Positions 43,601-53,300 of a stretch of 64,000 nt of DNA are shown here, one piece after another. The notes below the pieces were generated by a model. That model saw only the letters and a list, made by a program, of their open reading frames with translations. It did no database searches and was not told the origin of the DNA. The stretch spans positions 2,192,074 through 2,256,073 of the forward strand of contig NZ_VNJK01000001.1 of the NCBI RefSeq assembly GCF_007786455.1, given 5' to 3'. This stretch comes from Paenibacillus agilis. GTDB taxonomy: Bacteria; Bacillota; Bacilli; Paenibacillales; Paenibacillaceae. Both the position numbers and the translations under genes were made by a program. Numbering within the stretch: position 1 is the stretch's first letter; each line of letters begins with the position of its first letter.

Positions 43601-46600
43601 ACGTATGCCTTTACTTCTAAGATGCTTGGCTAATGCATTGGCTCTTTTATTTAATTCACCATAGCTTATTGCTGCTTCACCACAAATAACCGCAGTTGTA
43701 TCTGGTTTTTTTATAGCTTGATTTTCAAAAAGCTGCTGAATGGTTTCTTCTCTTGGATAATCCATATAAGTGTCGTTAAAGTCGACTAATAGTTCGTTTC
43801 GCTCATCGGTTCCTACAATCTCAATATCGTCGATACGAATATCGGGATTAGCAATAACCTGGTTTAGTATGTGAATGAAGTGGCCTTTGATTTTATTGAC
43901 TGCTGCTTGTTCGTAAATTCCATCATTAAAATCAAATTTAACAACCAGTTCATCCCCTGGAATGACTTTGATATTAAAGCTATAATTCGTTTCATCAAAC
44001 ATTCGAGCAGAACGAATGTGAAGATTGACCTGATTTTGAATATCCTTATTGATCATATCTTGATCGATCGGATAATTTTCAAATACCATTAGTCCATTGA
44101 TGAGACCATTACCAACCTCTGTATGCTTTTGCACTTCAGCTATCGAGCAATATTGGTAAGGCTCACTCTCATGGAAATCTGATTTTATTTTTTGCAGTAC
44201 TTCGCTATATTTCTTCTCATGAGATGTATTTACTCGCAATGGAATGGTATTGATAAACAATCCTACCATTTCATCAATTCCACTTACTTTCGTTGTTCTA
44301 CCAGATACAATAAACCCGAATACGACATCATCCACATTATTGTATCTCTGAAGTTGGATCGCCCATACACTTTGGAAGACCGTATTAATAGTAACGTTAT
44401 TATTTTTAGCCAGTATCTCAATTTGTTTGGTCAGACTTTGACCAAAGTTTAGAGTGACTTCTTGTGGTTTACCATCGGTTTCTACAACTTTTTTAAACGG
44501 AATTTCGATCGTCGTATTGTAGCCCTTCAAGTACGTCGACCAATAGCTCAGCGCTGCCATTTTATCTTGCGAACCTATCCACTTGATATATTCTTCGTAA
44601 GGTTTAACTTTCTTCACTTCTACAGGAGAATTTTGCAAAAGACGTCTATAAATATCGAATAATTCACTACTAATGATTCCAAAAGACCATCCGTCCAAAA
44701 TAATATGATGATTGCTTAACATCAAGCTATATTCTTGCTCGTCAGTTCTCACCACAAACAGTCTAATTAGGTTATCTTCTAGTAGGTCAAAGCCTCTTTT
44801 CCTATCCTCTTTGACAAGCTGCTCGATATATGCCTCTTTTCTTTCCTGCAAGTCTCTTATATCGAGATAGGTAATATCCGTTTCTTTAGTTTTGTAAACA
44901 ATCTGCATATTATTTTTAAAACGATCACTGTCAAAATTGGTTCTTAAGACGTCATGGCTAGCGACGAGCTCCTTAAAGCTTTTGTTAAATAACTCTTTAT
45001 TGAGTTCACCTTTCACCCTAAGTTCCATATTTACATGATAGTATTCGCCTTTATCTGCCATTGAATGGAATAGCAGTCCTTCCTGCATCGGAGTGAGTGG
45101 ATAAATACGCTTTACATTGTCGATTTGCTCGTTGTATGGAGCTAAGTCATCCAATGATATGTCTTCATCTGTAAGATCCGAAGCAGTTACTTCCACAAAC
45201 TTCTTGGATATGCAATGATCAATAATTTGTTGTAAGCTTTCGATATAGCTTGCTAGCAGATTATCAATCGTGTCATCATTAAATTCTTCCCTAATATAGC
45301 TCAATGTCAAATGAAATTGCTTGTGGAGTACCATTGCTGAAATATTCAACGGATACAATCCACCACTGTCTTTGCTTACCGAATCTCCTGGTGAAATATC
45401 GGATAGCGTAAAGTGGTCACCTGAAATATTCTCGTCAAACTGTCCCAAATAATTAAAACTGATTTCTGGTTTGCGTGTATCTTTCCATTCAAAAGGTGAT
45501 AAATATTTTAAGATCCCATAACCAATACCTTTACGAGGAATCCTTCTAAGGGTATCTTTCGTATTTTTAATCAGATTGGATACACAGCCTTTGTTATGCA
45601 ATACCACTGGATATTGGCTAGTAAACCAACCAACGGTTCTTGTTATGTCAATATTCTCTACGATTTGCTCTCTGCCGTGCGATTCCAAATTTATAAGTAT
45701 TCGTTCGCTTTGGTTGAAGATACTCATCGCTGTAGTCAAAGCAGATAGAAGGATATCATTAATTTCCGTGGAGTACGCCTTATTTACTTTCATTAATAGA
45801 TTCTCGGTATAGGTCTGGTCTAATACAATCGTCTTTTTAACAATCTCAGCACCCTGTATACGCATAGGTACATGGTCTTTGTTAAGATCTTTAATTTCCC
45901 ATTGACTGATACGATTCCAGTAAGCTATTTCATTATTTACTATAGAACCACTAGCATATTGTTTTTGTTTAGAAGCCCATTCCTGGAAGGAAGTCGTTTT
46001 TAAAGGTAATTTCGATTCCCGATTGTGATAAAGCGTCTCGAAATCTTCCATAATAATTCGCCAAGATACGGCGTCTACAACCATATGATGGATAGCAATA
46101 AGTAAATAGTCCCCATTGTCTGTTTTAAACAACCCCAATTTGACCAACGGGCCTTTTTCTAATTTCATACTTGCTTGGAATTCAGAGCATAAACTTGTTA
46201 TATATTCGTTTGCAATCTGCTTTCCTCTAAGGTCATAAATTCGAAAATCATATAATTTATTATTTACTTCTCTATTTATCAAATGTTGGTCAACTAAGAC
46301 CGCTCTTAGTACATCATGATGCTGTACAATACGATCAAAAGCTCGCTCAATCCAGTCTTCTCTAAACCCATTTTCACTGAACAGCATTAAATCCTGGTTA
46401 AACTGATCCTTCATTATATCTTCATGCTCCAAAAACCATCTTTGGATAGGCGTCAGTTCGATTTCACCTGATACTTCCCTCTGATCCACAATATTTTTCG
46501 CGAATTTGAGATGAACGATCAAGTCTTTAATTCTTGGACTATTCATTAAATCTTTAATCTCAAACGTATATCCTTTGTTGTTCATTTGAGCGATAGCTTG

Positions 46601-49600
46601 AATGGCTTTAATTGAATCTCCGCCCAAGGAAAAGAATTCGTCATTGATCCCAACATTTTTAATGCCAAGTACTTTTTCCCACACCTGTGCTATGGCTTGC
46701 TCCATTTCATTGCGAGGTGATTCATATTGCACACCAGTGTGTCTTTCACCGTCAGGTTCTGGCAGCACTTTACGGTCTACTTTACCGTTGAGGGTTAATG
46801 GCAATCTGTCCAGCTGTATGAAGTACGACGGTATCATATAGCTTGGTAGCGATGCAGATACATGTTCACGCAGTACTGATGGCGATAGTATAGCTTCGCC
46901 TACAACATACGCGCACAAATATGCCTGTCCATCTTCACCTTTACGAGCCACTACAACGGCATCTTGAATCTGCTGGTGAAGCATTAAATGCTGTGCAATT
47001 TCATTTGGTTCTATGCGGAATCCCCGAATTTTGACCTGTTCATCAATTCGCCCCATATATTCGATATTCCCATCAGGTAACCAACGAGCTAAATCACCTG
47101 TTTTATACATTTTTGTGCCAGGTTCGAACGGGTTTGGTACAAATTTCGCTGCAGTTAATTCCTCATTGTTCAGGTAGCCACGAGCCAAACCGTCTCCCGC
47201 AACGCATAGTTCACCAGCAACACCAATAGGCTGGAGATGATTGTGACGATCAACGATATACACGTTTGAATTGCTAATTGCTTTTCCAATTGGGATCGCT
47301 TTGTCAAATTCCTCTTCAATAGCATAATAAGTCGAGAAGGTTGTGTTCTCCGTTGGTCCGTATCCATTAATAAGCTTCAACGACTTATGCGATTTCCTTA
47401 CCTGGTTAATGTGTTCCCAAGAAAGTGCATCTCCACCTACAATTAGCGTTTTTAGTCCTGCAAATATTGTCACATCTTGTTGAACAAGTTGATTAAATAA
47501 TGGCGAAGTTAGCCACATCGTTGTAATTTGGTTCTCTCTAATCTCTTGCCCTAACTTTTCTGCATGCAAAAGAGTATACTCCTCAACCAAAACCAGCCCA
47601 ATTCCATTTAGAAGGGCTCCCCACAGTTCGAATGTAGAAGCGTCAAAAACCATGGTTCCCGTTTGTAAAATCCGATCACCTTCCTCAAACTCTACATAAT
47701 TAGTGTTTTTCACAAGACGCACAATACTCTGATGTTCGACCATGACCCCTTTTGGTTTTCCTGTGGAACCTGATGTATACATAACATAGGCCAAATCTGA
47801 GGAATTGTTTATCCATTGCGGATTATTTGAGTTTTCTACCGACATCTCTTCAGTAACTTGATCTATATGTAAGATTTCAATCTCACTGTCGATATCATAT
47901 CCTAAAGCTTCTGTATAGGTGGATCGGGCAAGCAGCAATTTCGCGTTGGAGTCGTTCAGCAAATTATTTATACGTTCTGTCGGATATTTAGGATCTATAG
48001 GCAAATAAGCTCCACCAGCCTTCAAAATTGCCAAAATACCAATGATCGTCTCCACAGATCGTTCGCCCATAATACCGACTAAAACATTTTTTCCTACAGC
48101 CTTTTGCTTTAAATGATGCGCCAGACGATTGGCTTTTTCATTCAGTTCTTGATAGGTTACGTATTCATTTTGATGGATTAATGCTGTATGATTAGGCACT
48201 TTGTTTACTTGTTCCTCAAACAGCTGAACAATGGATTTATCTTTGGGATAAAGGCTTTTCGTCTGATTAAATTGATAGAGAATTTGATTCTTATCGTTAT
48301 CACCAAGGATTTCTAGATGTTCAATGTTTATTTGTTCGTTTTCAATGATTTGATTAACAATCGCCTCAAACCCATTGACTATTTTGGATATCCCCTCTTC
48401 AGCATAAACGTTTCCGTTATAAATGAAATTGATCAATGTTTTGTTATCTTGATTAACAACCAGCGTTAAGTTATAGTTTGAGCCCTCTATAAGCTGATGA
48501 GGTAAAACAAAGACAGAATTAAGTATTTTCAAATCGTTATTTTTCAAAATTTCTTCGTTTAATTGCTTCTCATCAATCGGATAATTTTCAAATACTAGAA
48601 GGCTGCTGATCAAATCATTTTTAATCTCGCTCAAGTTCTGGATTTCTGTCAGACTAACATAATCATGCTTCGTATTTTGCAAAGTGATGTTGCTTATACG
48701 CTCCAGTAAGTCTGGATACAACATACTTTCTGTAAATTTCACTCGAAGCGGTATCGTGTTAATAAATAGTCCCGGAATTACCTCAACACCTGCAATCTCA
48801 GCATTTCTTCCTGACACAACGTATCCATAAACAATGTCATCTGAATTATTATATTTGCTAAGTAGTGTAGCCCAAATACTTTGTATCACTGTATTCACGG
48901 TGACTTGGCATTTCTGAGCGATGCGAGCTATCGATGATGTTTTTTCCTCCTCCAGAACCAACTTCATTTCTTTATTGATGAATGCATCATTCGTAATCTG
49001 TTCTTTTTCGTAAGGTATTTTTGTAACCTCATTACATTCCAGCAAGTAATCATTCCAATATGCGATTGATTCATCTCTATCTTTGTTTTTCAACCAGTCT
49101 ATATAGGTAGAATAAGGCACTACCTCGTTTAGACTCACTTTTATGCCGTGCTTTAGTTCATTATAAATTTTGAATAATTCAATTAATATTAAGCTATTAC
49201 ACCAACCATCCATAAGAATATGATGAAGATGGAATATCATGCTGTATGTATTATCATTCATTCGAACGAGCACAATTCGCAGCAGCACATCTTTATTTAA
49301 GTCGAATCGTTCCTTGCGATACTGCCTCATTAATTGCTTTAAATAAGCATCGCTATTATCACCTTGATCCGTAATATCGATGTACTCTACTGCTGCTTTT
49401 CGTTGTTTATAAACCACTTGCATATTTTGCTTAAATGAAGAGTAATCAAAAACGGTTCTTAAAATATCATGTCGTTCTATAACCGTGTTAAAAGCCTTAT
49501 CTAACAGCTCCAAATCAATTTGCCCTTCAATCTGGAAACACGAGAGTTTAATATACGTATCCAGCTCATCCGTTAAGGCATGATAAAGCATACCCTCTTG

Positions 49601-50362
49601 CATAGGAGCAAGAGGGTATATGTTTTTCAAATTGGAGAGTACATCTTTGTATGCGACCAGCTCATCCATACTTATATTTTCTAGCGTTATATCCGTTACG
49701 GTGATTTCAGTTTCCTCTTTGGTTGTACAATAATGGAACAAACGAAGCAAATGCTCTTGATACGTGGCCTGCAATTTCTCAATGGTTTCAACATAAAATT
49801 CATCCTGCTGGTAAGCGATTGAAATTGTTAATTTTTCGTCAATGAGAACAGCTTCGATGTCTAGAGGATGTATACCAGAAAAATGTTTAATCGTGTTCTG
49901 CCTATATCCATGGCTCGTAATTTCAAAGCCATTTTCTCGAGTAGCTTTATCCAATTTACCTGTATAATTAAAACAAATCTCCGGTTCTACATCGTTCAGT
50001 TCTTCACTAGATAAAAGTTTAATCATTCCATAAAATCTACCCTGGTTCGGAATTCGACGCAGCATGTCTTTCGTATATTTAATCGTGTCGCCAAGATCAT
50101 CGAAAGCTTTTAGAACAACCGGAAAAGGGGCGCTAAAGCACCCCACGGTTCTGCTAATGTCCATCATTTTGGTTGACTCTTCCCTACTATGGCCAATCAA
50201 AGTAATAAGCGTATTTTCATCTTTCGTCCAATCACGGATCGTCAAAGCCAGGGCAGATAATAAAATATCAAGAATATTTGTACAAAATGCTCTATTTATC
50301 TCTTCAAGTGCAGCTTCGGTAAATTGCTCACCAAGCTCTAGAACTTGTTTGTTCAAATCCAT
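40670..50362 (-). CDS. NRPS: E(C-lobe)-C-A(Val)-PCP-E-C-A(Phe)-PCP-C/E-like terminal domain
   Basis: A 3230-residue synthetase, last gene of the biosynthetic operon. 1-220: C-terminal lobe of an E domain whose N-lobe ends the preceding protein. 245-685: condensation domain, HHILMDG at 380. 710-1205: adenylation domain; specificity residues read as D-A-F-W-I-G-G-T-F-K, the Bacillus Val code. 1215-1285: PCP (LGGDSIKAI). 1300-1725: intact epimerization domain (HHMVVDAVSW, FNYLG), giving D-Val. 1750-2185: condensation (HHIILDG). 2205-2685: adenylation domain, code D-A-W-T-I-A-A-V-C-K, Phe-like. 2695-2770: PCP (VGGDSIRIA). 2815-3230: condensation-superfamily domain with SHLIFDAIS and FNYLG, no thioesterase. 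The ATG at 50362 overlaps the previous stop by 10 bases and has AGAGG eight bases upstream. Confidence 0.95.
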   Translation of the reverse strand: MDLNKQVLELGEQFTEAALEEINRAFCTNILDILLSALALTIRDWTKDENTLITLIGHSREESTKMMDISRTVGCFSAPFPVVLKAFDDLGDTIKYTKDMLRRIPNQGRFYGMIKLLSSEELNDVEPEICFNYTGKLDKATRENGFEITSHGYRQNTIKHFSGIHPLDIEAVLIDEKLTISIAYQQDEFYVETIEKLQATYQEHLLRLFHYCTTKEETEITVTDITLENISMDELVAYKDVLSNLKNIYPLAPMQEGMLYHALTDELDTYIKLSCFQIEGQIDLELLDKAFNTVIERHDILRTVFDYSSFKQNMQVVYKQRKAAVEYIDITDQGDNSDAYLKQLMRQYRKERFDLNKDVLLRIVLVRMNDNTYSMIFHLHHILMDGWCNSLILIELFKIYNELKHGIKVSLNEVVPYSTYIDWLKNKDRDESIAYWNDYLLECNEVTKIPYEKEQITNDAFINKEMKLVLEEEKTSSIARIAQKCQVTVNTVIQSIWATLLSKYNNSDDIVYGYVVSGRNAEIAGVEVIPGLFINTIPLRVKFTESMLYPDLLERISNITLQNTKHDYVSLTEIQNLSEIKNDLISSLLVFENYPIDEKQLNEEILKNNDLKILNSVFVLPHQLIEGSNYNLTLVVNQDNKTLINFIYNGNVYAEEGISKIVNGFEAIVNQIIENEQINIEHLEILGDNDKNQILYQFNQTKSLYPKDKSIVQLFEEQVNKVPNHTALIHQNEYVTYQELNEKANRLAHHLKQKAVGKNVLVGIMGERSVETIIGILAILKAGGAYLPIDPKYPTERINNLLNDSNAKLLLARSTYTEALGYDIDSEIEILHIDQVTEEMSVENSNNPQWINNSSDLAYVMYTSGSTGKPKGVMVEHQSIVRLVKNTNYVEFEEGDRILQTGTMVFDASTFELWGALLNGIGLVLVEEYTLLHAEKLGQEIRENQITTMWLTSPLFNQLVQQDVTIFAGLKTLIVGGDALSWEHINQVRKSHKSLKLINGYGPTENTTFSTYYAIEEEFDKAIPIGKAISNSNVYIVDRHNHLQPIGVAGELCVAGDGLARGYLNNEELTAAKFVPNPFEPGTKMYKTGDLARWLPDGNIEYMGRIDEQVKIRGFRIEPNEIAQHLMLHQQIQDAVVVARKGEDGQAYLCAYVVGEAILSPSVLREHVSASLPSYMIPSYFIQLDRLPLTLNGKVDRKVLPEPDGERHTGVQYESPRNEMEQAIAQVWEKVLGIKNVGINDEFFSLGGDSIKAIQAIAQMNNKGYTFEIKDLMNSPRIKDLIVHLKFAKNIVDQREVSGEIELTPIQRWFLEHEDIMKDQFNQDLMLFSENGFREDWIERAFDRIVQHHDVLRAVLVDQHLINREVNNKLYDFRIYDLRGKQIANEYITSLCSEFQASMKLEKGPLVKLGLFKTDNGDYLLIAIHHMVVDAVSWRIIMEDFETLYHNRESKLPLKTTSFQEWASKQKQYASGSIVNNEIAYWNRISQWEIKDLNKDHVPMRIQGAEIVKKTIVLDQTYTENLLMKVNKAYSTEINDILLSALTTAMSIFNQSERILINLESHGREQIVENIDITRTVGWFTSQYPVVLHNKGCVSNLIKNTKDTLRRIPRKGIGYGILKYLSPFEWKDTRKPEISFNYLGQFDENISGDHFTLSDISPGDSVSKDSGGLYPLNISAMVLHKQFHLTLSYIREEFNDDTIDNLLASYIESLQQIIDHCISKKFVEVTASDLTDEDISLDDLAPYNEQIDNVKRIYPLTPMQEGLLFHSMADKGEYYHVNMELRVKGELNKELFNKSFKELVASHDVLRTNFDSDRFKNNMQIVYKTKETDITYLDIRDLQERKEAYIEQLVKEDRKRGFDLLEDNLIRLFVVRTDEQEYSLMLSNHHIILDGWSFGIISSELFDIYRRLLQNSPVEVKKVKPYEEYIKWIGSQDKMAALSYWSTYLKGYNTTIEIPFKKVVETDGKPQEVTLNFGQSLTKQIEILAKNNNVTINTVFQSVWAIQLQRYNNVDDVVFGFIVSGRTTKVSGIDEMVGLFINTIPLRVNTSHEKKYSEVLQKIKSDFHESEPYQYCSIAEVQKHTEVGNGLINGLMVFENYPIDQDMINKDIQNQVNLHIRSARMFDETNYSFNIKVIPGDELVVKFDFNDGIYEQAAVNKIKGHFIHILNQVIANPDIRIDDIEIVGTDERNELLVDFNDTYMDYPREETIQQLFENQAIKKPDTTAVICGEAAISYGELNKRANALAKHLRSKGIRAESIVPIMIDRSIDMAVAVLATLKAGAAYLPIDTGYPEDRINYILRDSKAEFMLSTHKLMQMRTLEIKEVIDLDNKELYTHSVEQIDNINCSSDLAYVIYTSGTTGKPKGVMVEHKGVINLKHWFEHDLGIGNDEKILQFASIAFDAFSWELYMALLLGNTLCIPDKDTLLNAELLNEYMRAHGITTITLPPFVAANLEAGNRLKRVITAGSELKYEQISHLLGKVEVINAYGPTEDTVCTTTCKLTQDHEAKISIGTPIKNHRVLILDIQNKVVPAGVSGELCIAGVGLARGYLNNEALTKEKFINNPYKQGEILYKTGDIARWLPDGNIEYIGRIDHQVKIRGYRIEIGEIEQNLLQRPEITQVGVVDKEKDGVKFLCAYYVSEKELSIQLLRESLSKQLPAYMIPAYFMRMDSLPFNLNGKVDRKLLPEMEGIINTGTHYEEAEHEIESVMIDICKNVLGLQQLGVRDNLFEVGGDSIRIAKIYTELKKVNIHISIKDIFYYENIRDIYQHCVSKQTNFQEESHESSEFNFSSLTEWKQALTDQLNEFSSTIINRKEIASVYSLSAMQKIMLDTNQTYSGATIDFNHHVNVQLLKNSIKQVINEQGLLRSILIQSDDRTMIQEYGVVQDLEIPYLNLEDASEDQVESIKAFIHELYGKHVNDIDVHNRLLYSMFIIKFSDIHYKVYMPCSHLIFDAISFEIIQASIRQAYANNGELRENNVLQYEHYVKEQWKGPQGITEKDLMERFQLTEFQESFNDYFKKYRESTFINSMISIPLTNDIRESIQERSWELSLKLFLKILELNFGLDKVPFALMHTGRKYTTHNYYHTIGAFIDILPLNLQAAQHLSIEDINQLIRLAYEKNIHFTALLTQEEQKNKYKKVRRALKDVYGSKMINIPIFNYLGMYDSHSEMKEELSGIKEMYSGQTKNVSTEIVIAVQENELMIRLFCEEHQISTITEELQNLMNNYKLLFI

Positions 50363-53300
50363 GCAAGCTTACCTCTTTCCCTTGGCAATTTTTTGATGTT
50401 CATTTCGCGTAAACCTTTCCAATAGTCGGCTTGCTTTTTAATAGCATAAGAATCCGCGTGTTTCTCCAACTTCTCAGACCATTCTTTGAAAGATAACGTT
50501 TTTTCTGAAAAAACAATGTCCAATCCTTTCTCGGCCTGATCGTATGCATGTGAGAAATCTTCAAGCAGGATTCTCCAAGACACTTCATCGATAACAAGTC
50601 CATGGATTACGATGAACAGTTGATCTCCTCCGTCCATTTTGAATAATCCAAGCTTGACCAATGGTCCTGTTTCAAGATCTATGCGGCTTTGAATCTCATT
50701 GCAAGCTTCTAACACTTCTTGATCAGTTGCATACTGATATACACTCAAATCATACAGGCTGTGATCGATCCCGCGATTGATTTGAATGACATTGCCGTTG
50801 TTATGCTTATACACGATTCTTAATGCGTCATGGTGAGCGACTAGTTTATTAAACACTTCTTTTACGGTGTCAGTCTTAAAGCCATCTGCCTTATATAACA
50901 TTCTTGATTGACCCCATTGATGCTGTTCCATAGATTGTTGATCAAAGAACAATCTTTGAATGGGCGTTAACGTTACTTCTCCAGCTAGCGGTTCCTGTGA
51001 GTTCTTTGCATGCTGCTGCTCCACTAAGGTTACTAGCTGCTTAATAGTAGGGTTCTTGTATAAATGATCAACTTCAAAGCTGTAGCCCTTGGCTCTGGCT
51101 CGTGAAATAAGCTGGATGGCTTTAATCGAGTCTCCTCCCATTTTAAAGAAGTCATCGTTGATTCCGATAGGGTTTGAGCCCAAAGTAACTTCCCATATTT
51201 TGATCAGCACTTCTTCGATTTCATTTCGTGGAGCTTCGTAACTTATACCTGTTCCGGCATGAGCTGTAGGCACCGGCAAAACATCACGCTCACCTTTTCC
51301 ATCCGAAGTTAATTTATTCGCTTCCCCTATTTCGATCAGCGAAAAATCTTTTAGTTTTAGCTTTCGGTTATCGTCATTATCATTATGGGTTATAAACTCT
51401 AAAATCTCTTTGTAGCTTTGTCCCCATCTCTCGATTGTTGTTTCTTTAAATAGACTTGTTTTATAGGTCATACCAATATGAAACACGCCATTTTCCTCGA
51501 GAATTTCAATGACAAAATCAAAATCGGATAACTTACTCTTATATTCATAAGTCTCAATTTCCAAGTTATCTATCGTTAATACTCTTTCATCTATTTTCTC
51601 ATAGACAAATCTCACATTGAGAAAGCCTTCTCTACTATTTCTTTCTTTTTTCATGTGGTTCGCCAAAAAGTTAAAAGGATAATACATATGAGAATATGCT
51701 TCTAAACAATTTTGTTTCACTTCATTTAAAAATGCCTCAAATGTTTTCTCATCTGCTAGATTGTTTTTAAGAACCATCGTATTTGTAAACATGCCAATAC
51801 TCTCATTAAAAGATCCATCCGCTCGATTGGTCACAGGGGTACCTATGCATATCTCCTCATTGCCGGTTAACTGTTTTAGCAAAAGATTAAACCCTGCAGC
51901 TAGCAGCATAAATAAAGAGCATTTATTACGCATTGAGACTGATTTCAAGTTGTGCACCAGCCCTGAATCAATTTTCATATGGACCGTGTTTGCCGTAAAA
52001 TCTGATTCTGCAGGTGCTGGAAAGTCAGATGGCAGCTTCAATACGTTCATATCTCCCGATAGCTTACTTAGCCAATATTGCTCGCTTAGTTTCTTCTCGT
52101 TCGACATCAGATACTGCGTTTCCCATTCAACAAAATCTCTATACTGCTTGTTGACAGGCAATAGACGTTCATTTGCATACAATTGCATAAACTCTTGCAC
52201 AAATATGCTCATCGAAATTCCATCTGCGATCGTATGGTGGAAATTAAAAATAAGCATGCCTTCATTTTCTTGCTCATCAATCAAGATGACCTTAAATAAA
52301 GGAGCTTCCGTTAAGTCAAACGGTGTTACTAATTTGTCTATTAATTCATCTAAATCCTCTTGGGAACCTTTTTTGACAATGTCAATTTTAAATTCCACAT
52401 GCTCAAGCACCTCTTGCTTAAACTCCCCATCCTCAAGAAAAAGGCGTGTTCGTAAGCTCTCATGACGCCTAACCATTTCATTAAGTACGGACTCAAATTT
52501 TGGTCGATCCAATATCCCCTTTACCTTCAGAACCGTCACCATATTGTAGGGGTCATCTTTACTGATTGAACTTAAGGTGAACAATCGCTGTTGAATCATG
52601 GACATGGGAAGTATAGGTTCCTGCAATTCAATTTGGTTGAAGTTCGTTACAAGATCTGTGTGCTGACTCAATGGTGAATCGCTTAAATATCCGAAATGAG
52701 CCATCTCTTCTATCGTTTTCTTAATGGCATTAAATATATATTCGATATCCTCATCCGTATGCTCGGTAGAGAAGAAACAGTTCCTTCCCTCCCAAACATA
52801 AACACCCTTCTCCAATAAGCCAAAGAAGAATATTTCAAAATCACCTCGAAACACAAAACGGAATAATGAACCGAAGTGCACAACTTTTATTGGAACATGA
52901 TTAGCTTCAAAATAAGCGTTTACTCGATACGCAAAATCTGTGGTTCTACGATTCAGCTTGTCATAAAGTGTATCTTTATTCTCCGTTATATACGTTAATG
53001 AGGCGTGAGCTGCAGCCATGGCCAACGGATGATGAGAGAAGGTTCCTGCTACAAATGTTCTCTTATTTTCACAAGGTGGAACCGAGGTATCACCAAAGCT
53101 CCACATTCCTCCATCAATGCAGTCCATAAACTCTGACTTTCCAGATACAACCCCAATTGGCATTCCGCCCCCAAGCACTTTTCCATAAGTAACGATATCT
53201 GCCTTAATATCAAAATACTCTTGAGCTCCTCCTGGACCTATTCTAAAGCCAGTAATGATCTCGTCGAATATAAGCGCAATTCCATTATCCTCGGTAATTT

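Noticed and set aside
50353-50362. Programmed ribosomal frameshift joining the hybrid PKS-NRPS and NRPS
   Set aside because: No clear slippery heptamer with a downstream stimulatory hairpin was found, and the second gene has its own good ribosome binding site; a coupled stop-start is the simpler reading.
51761-52465. A 234-codon open frame on the plus strand inside the hybrid PKS-NRPS gene
   Set aside because: It is antisense to the condensation domain, lacks a ribosome binding site and has no recognisable family; it is a shadow of the coding strand.
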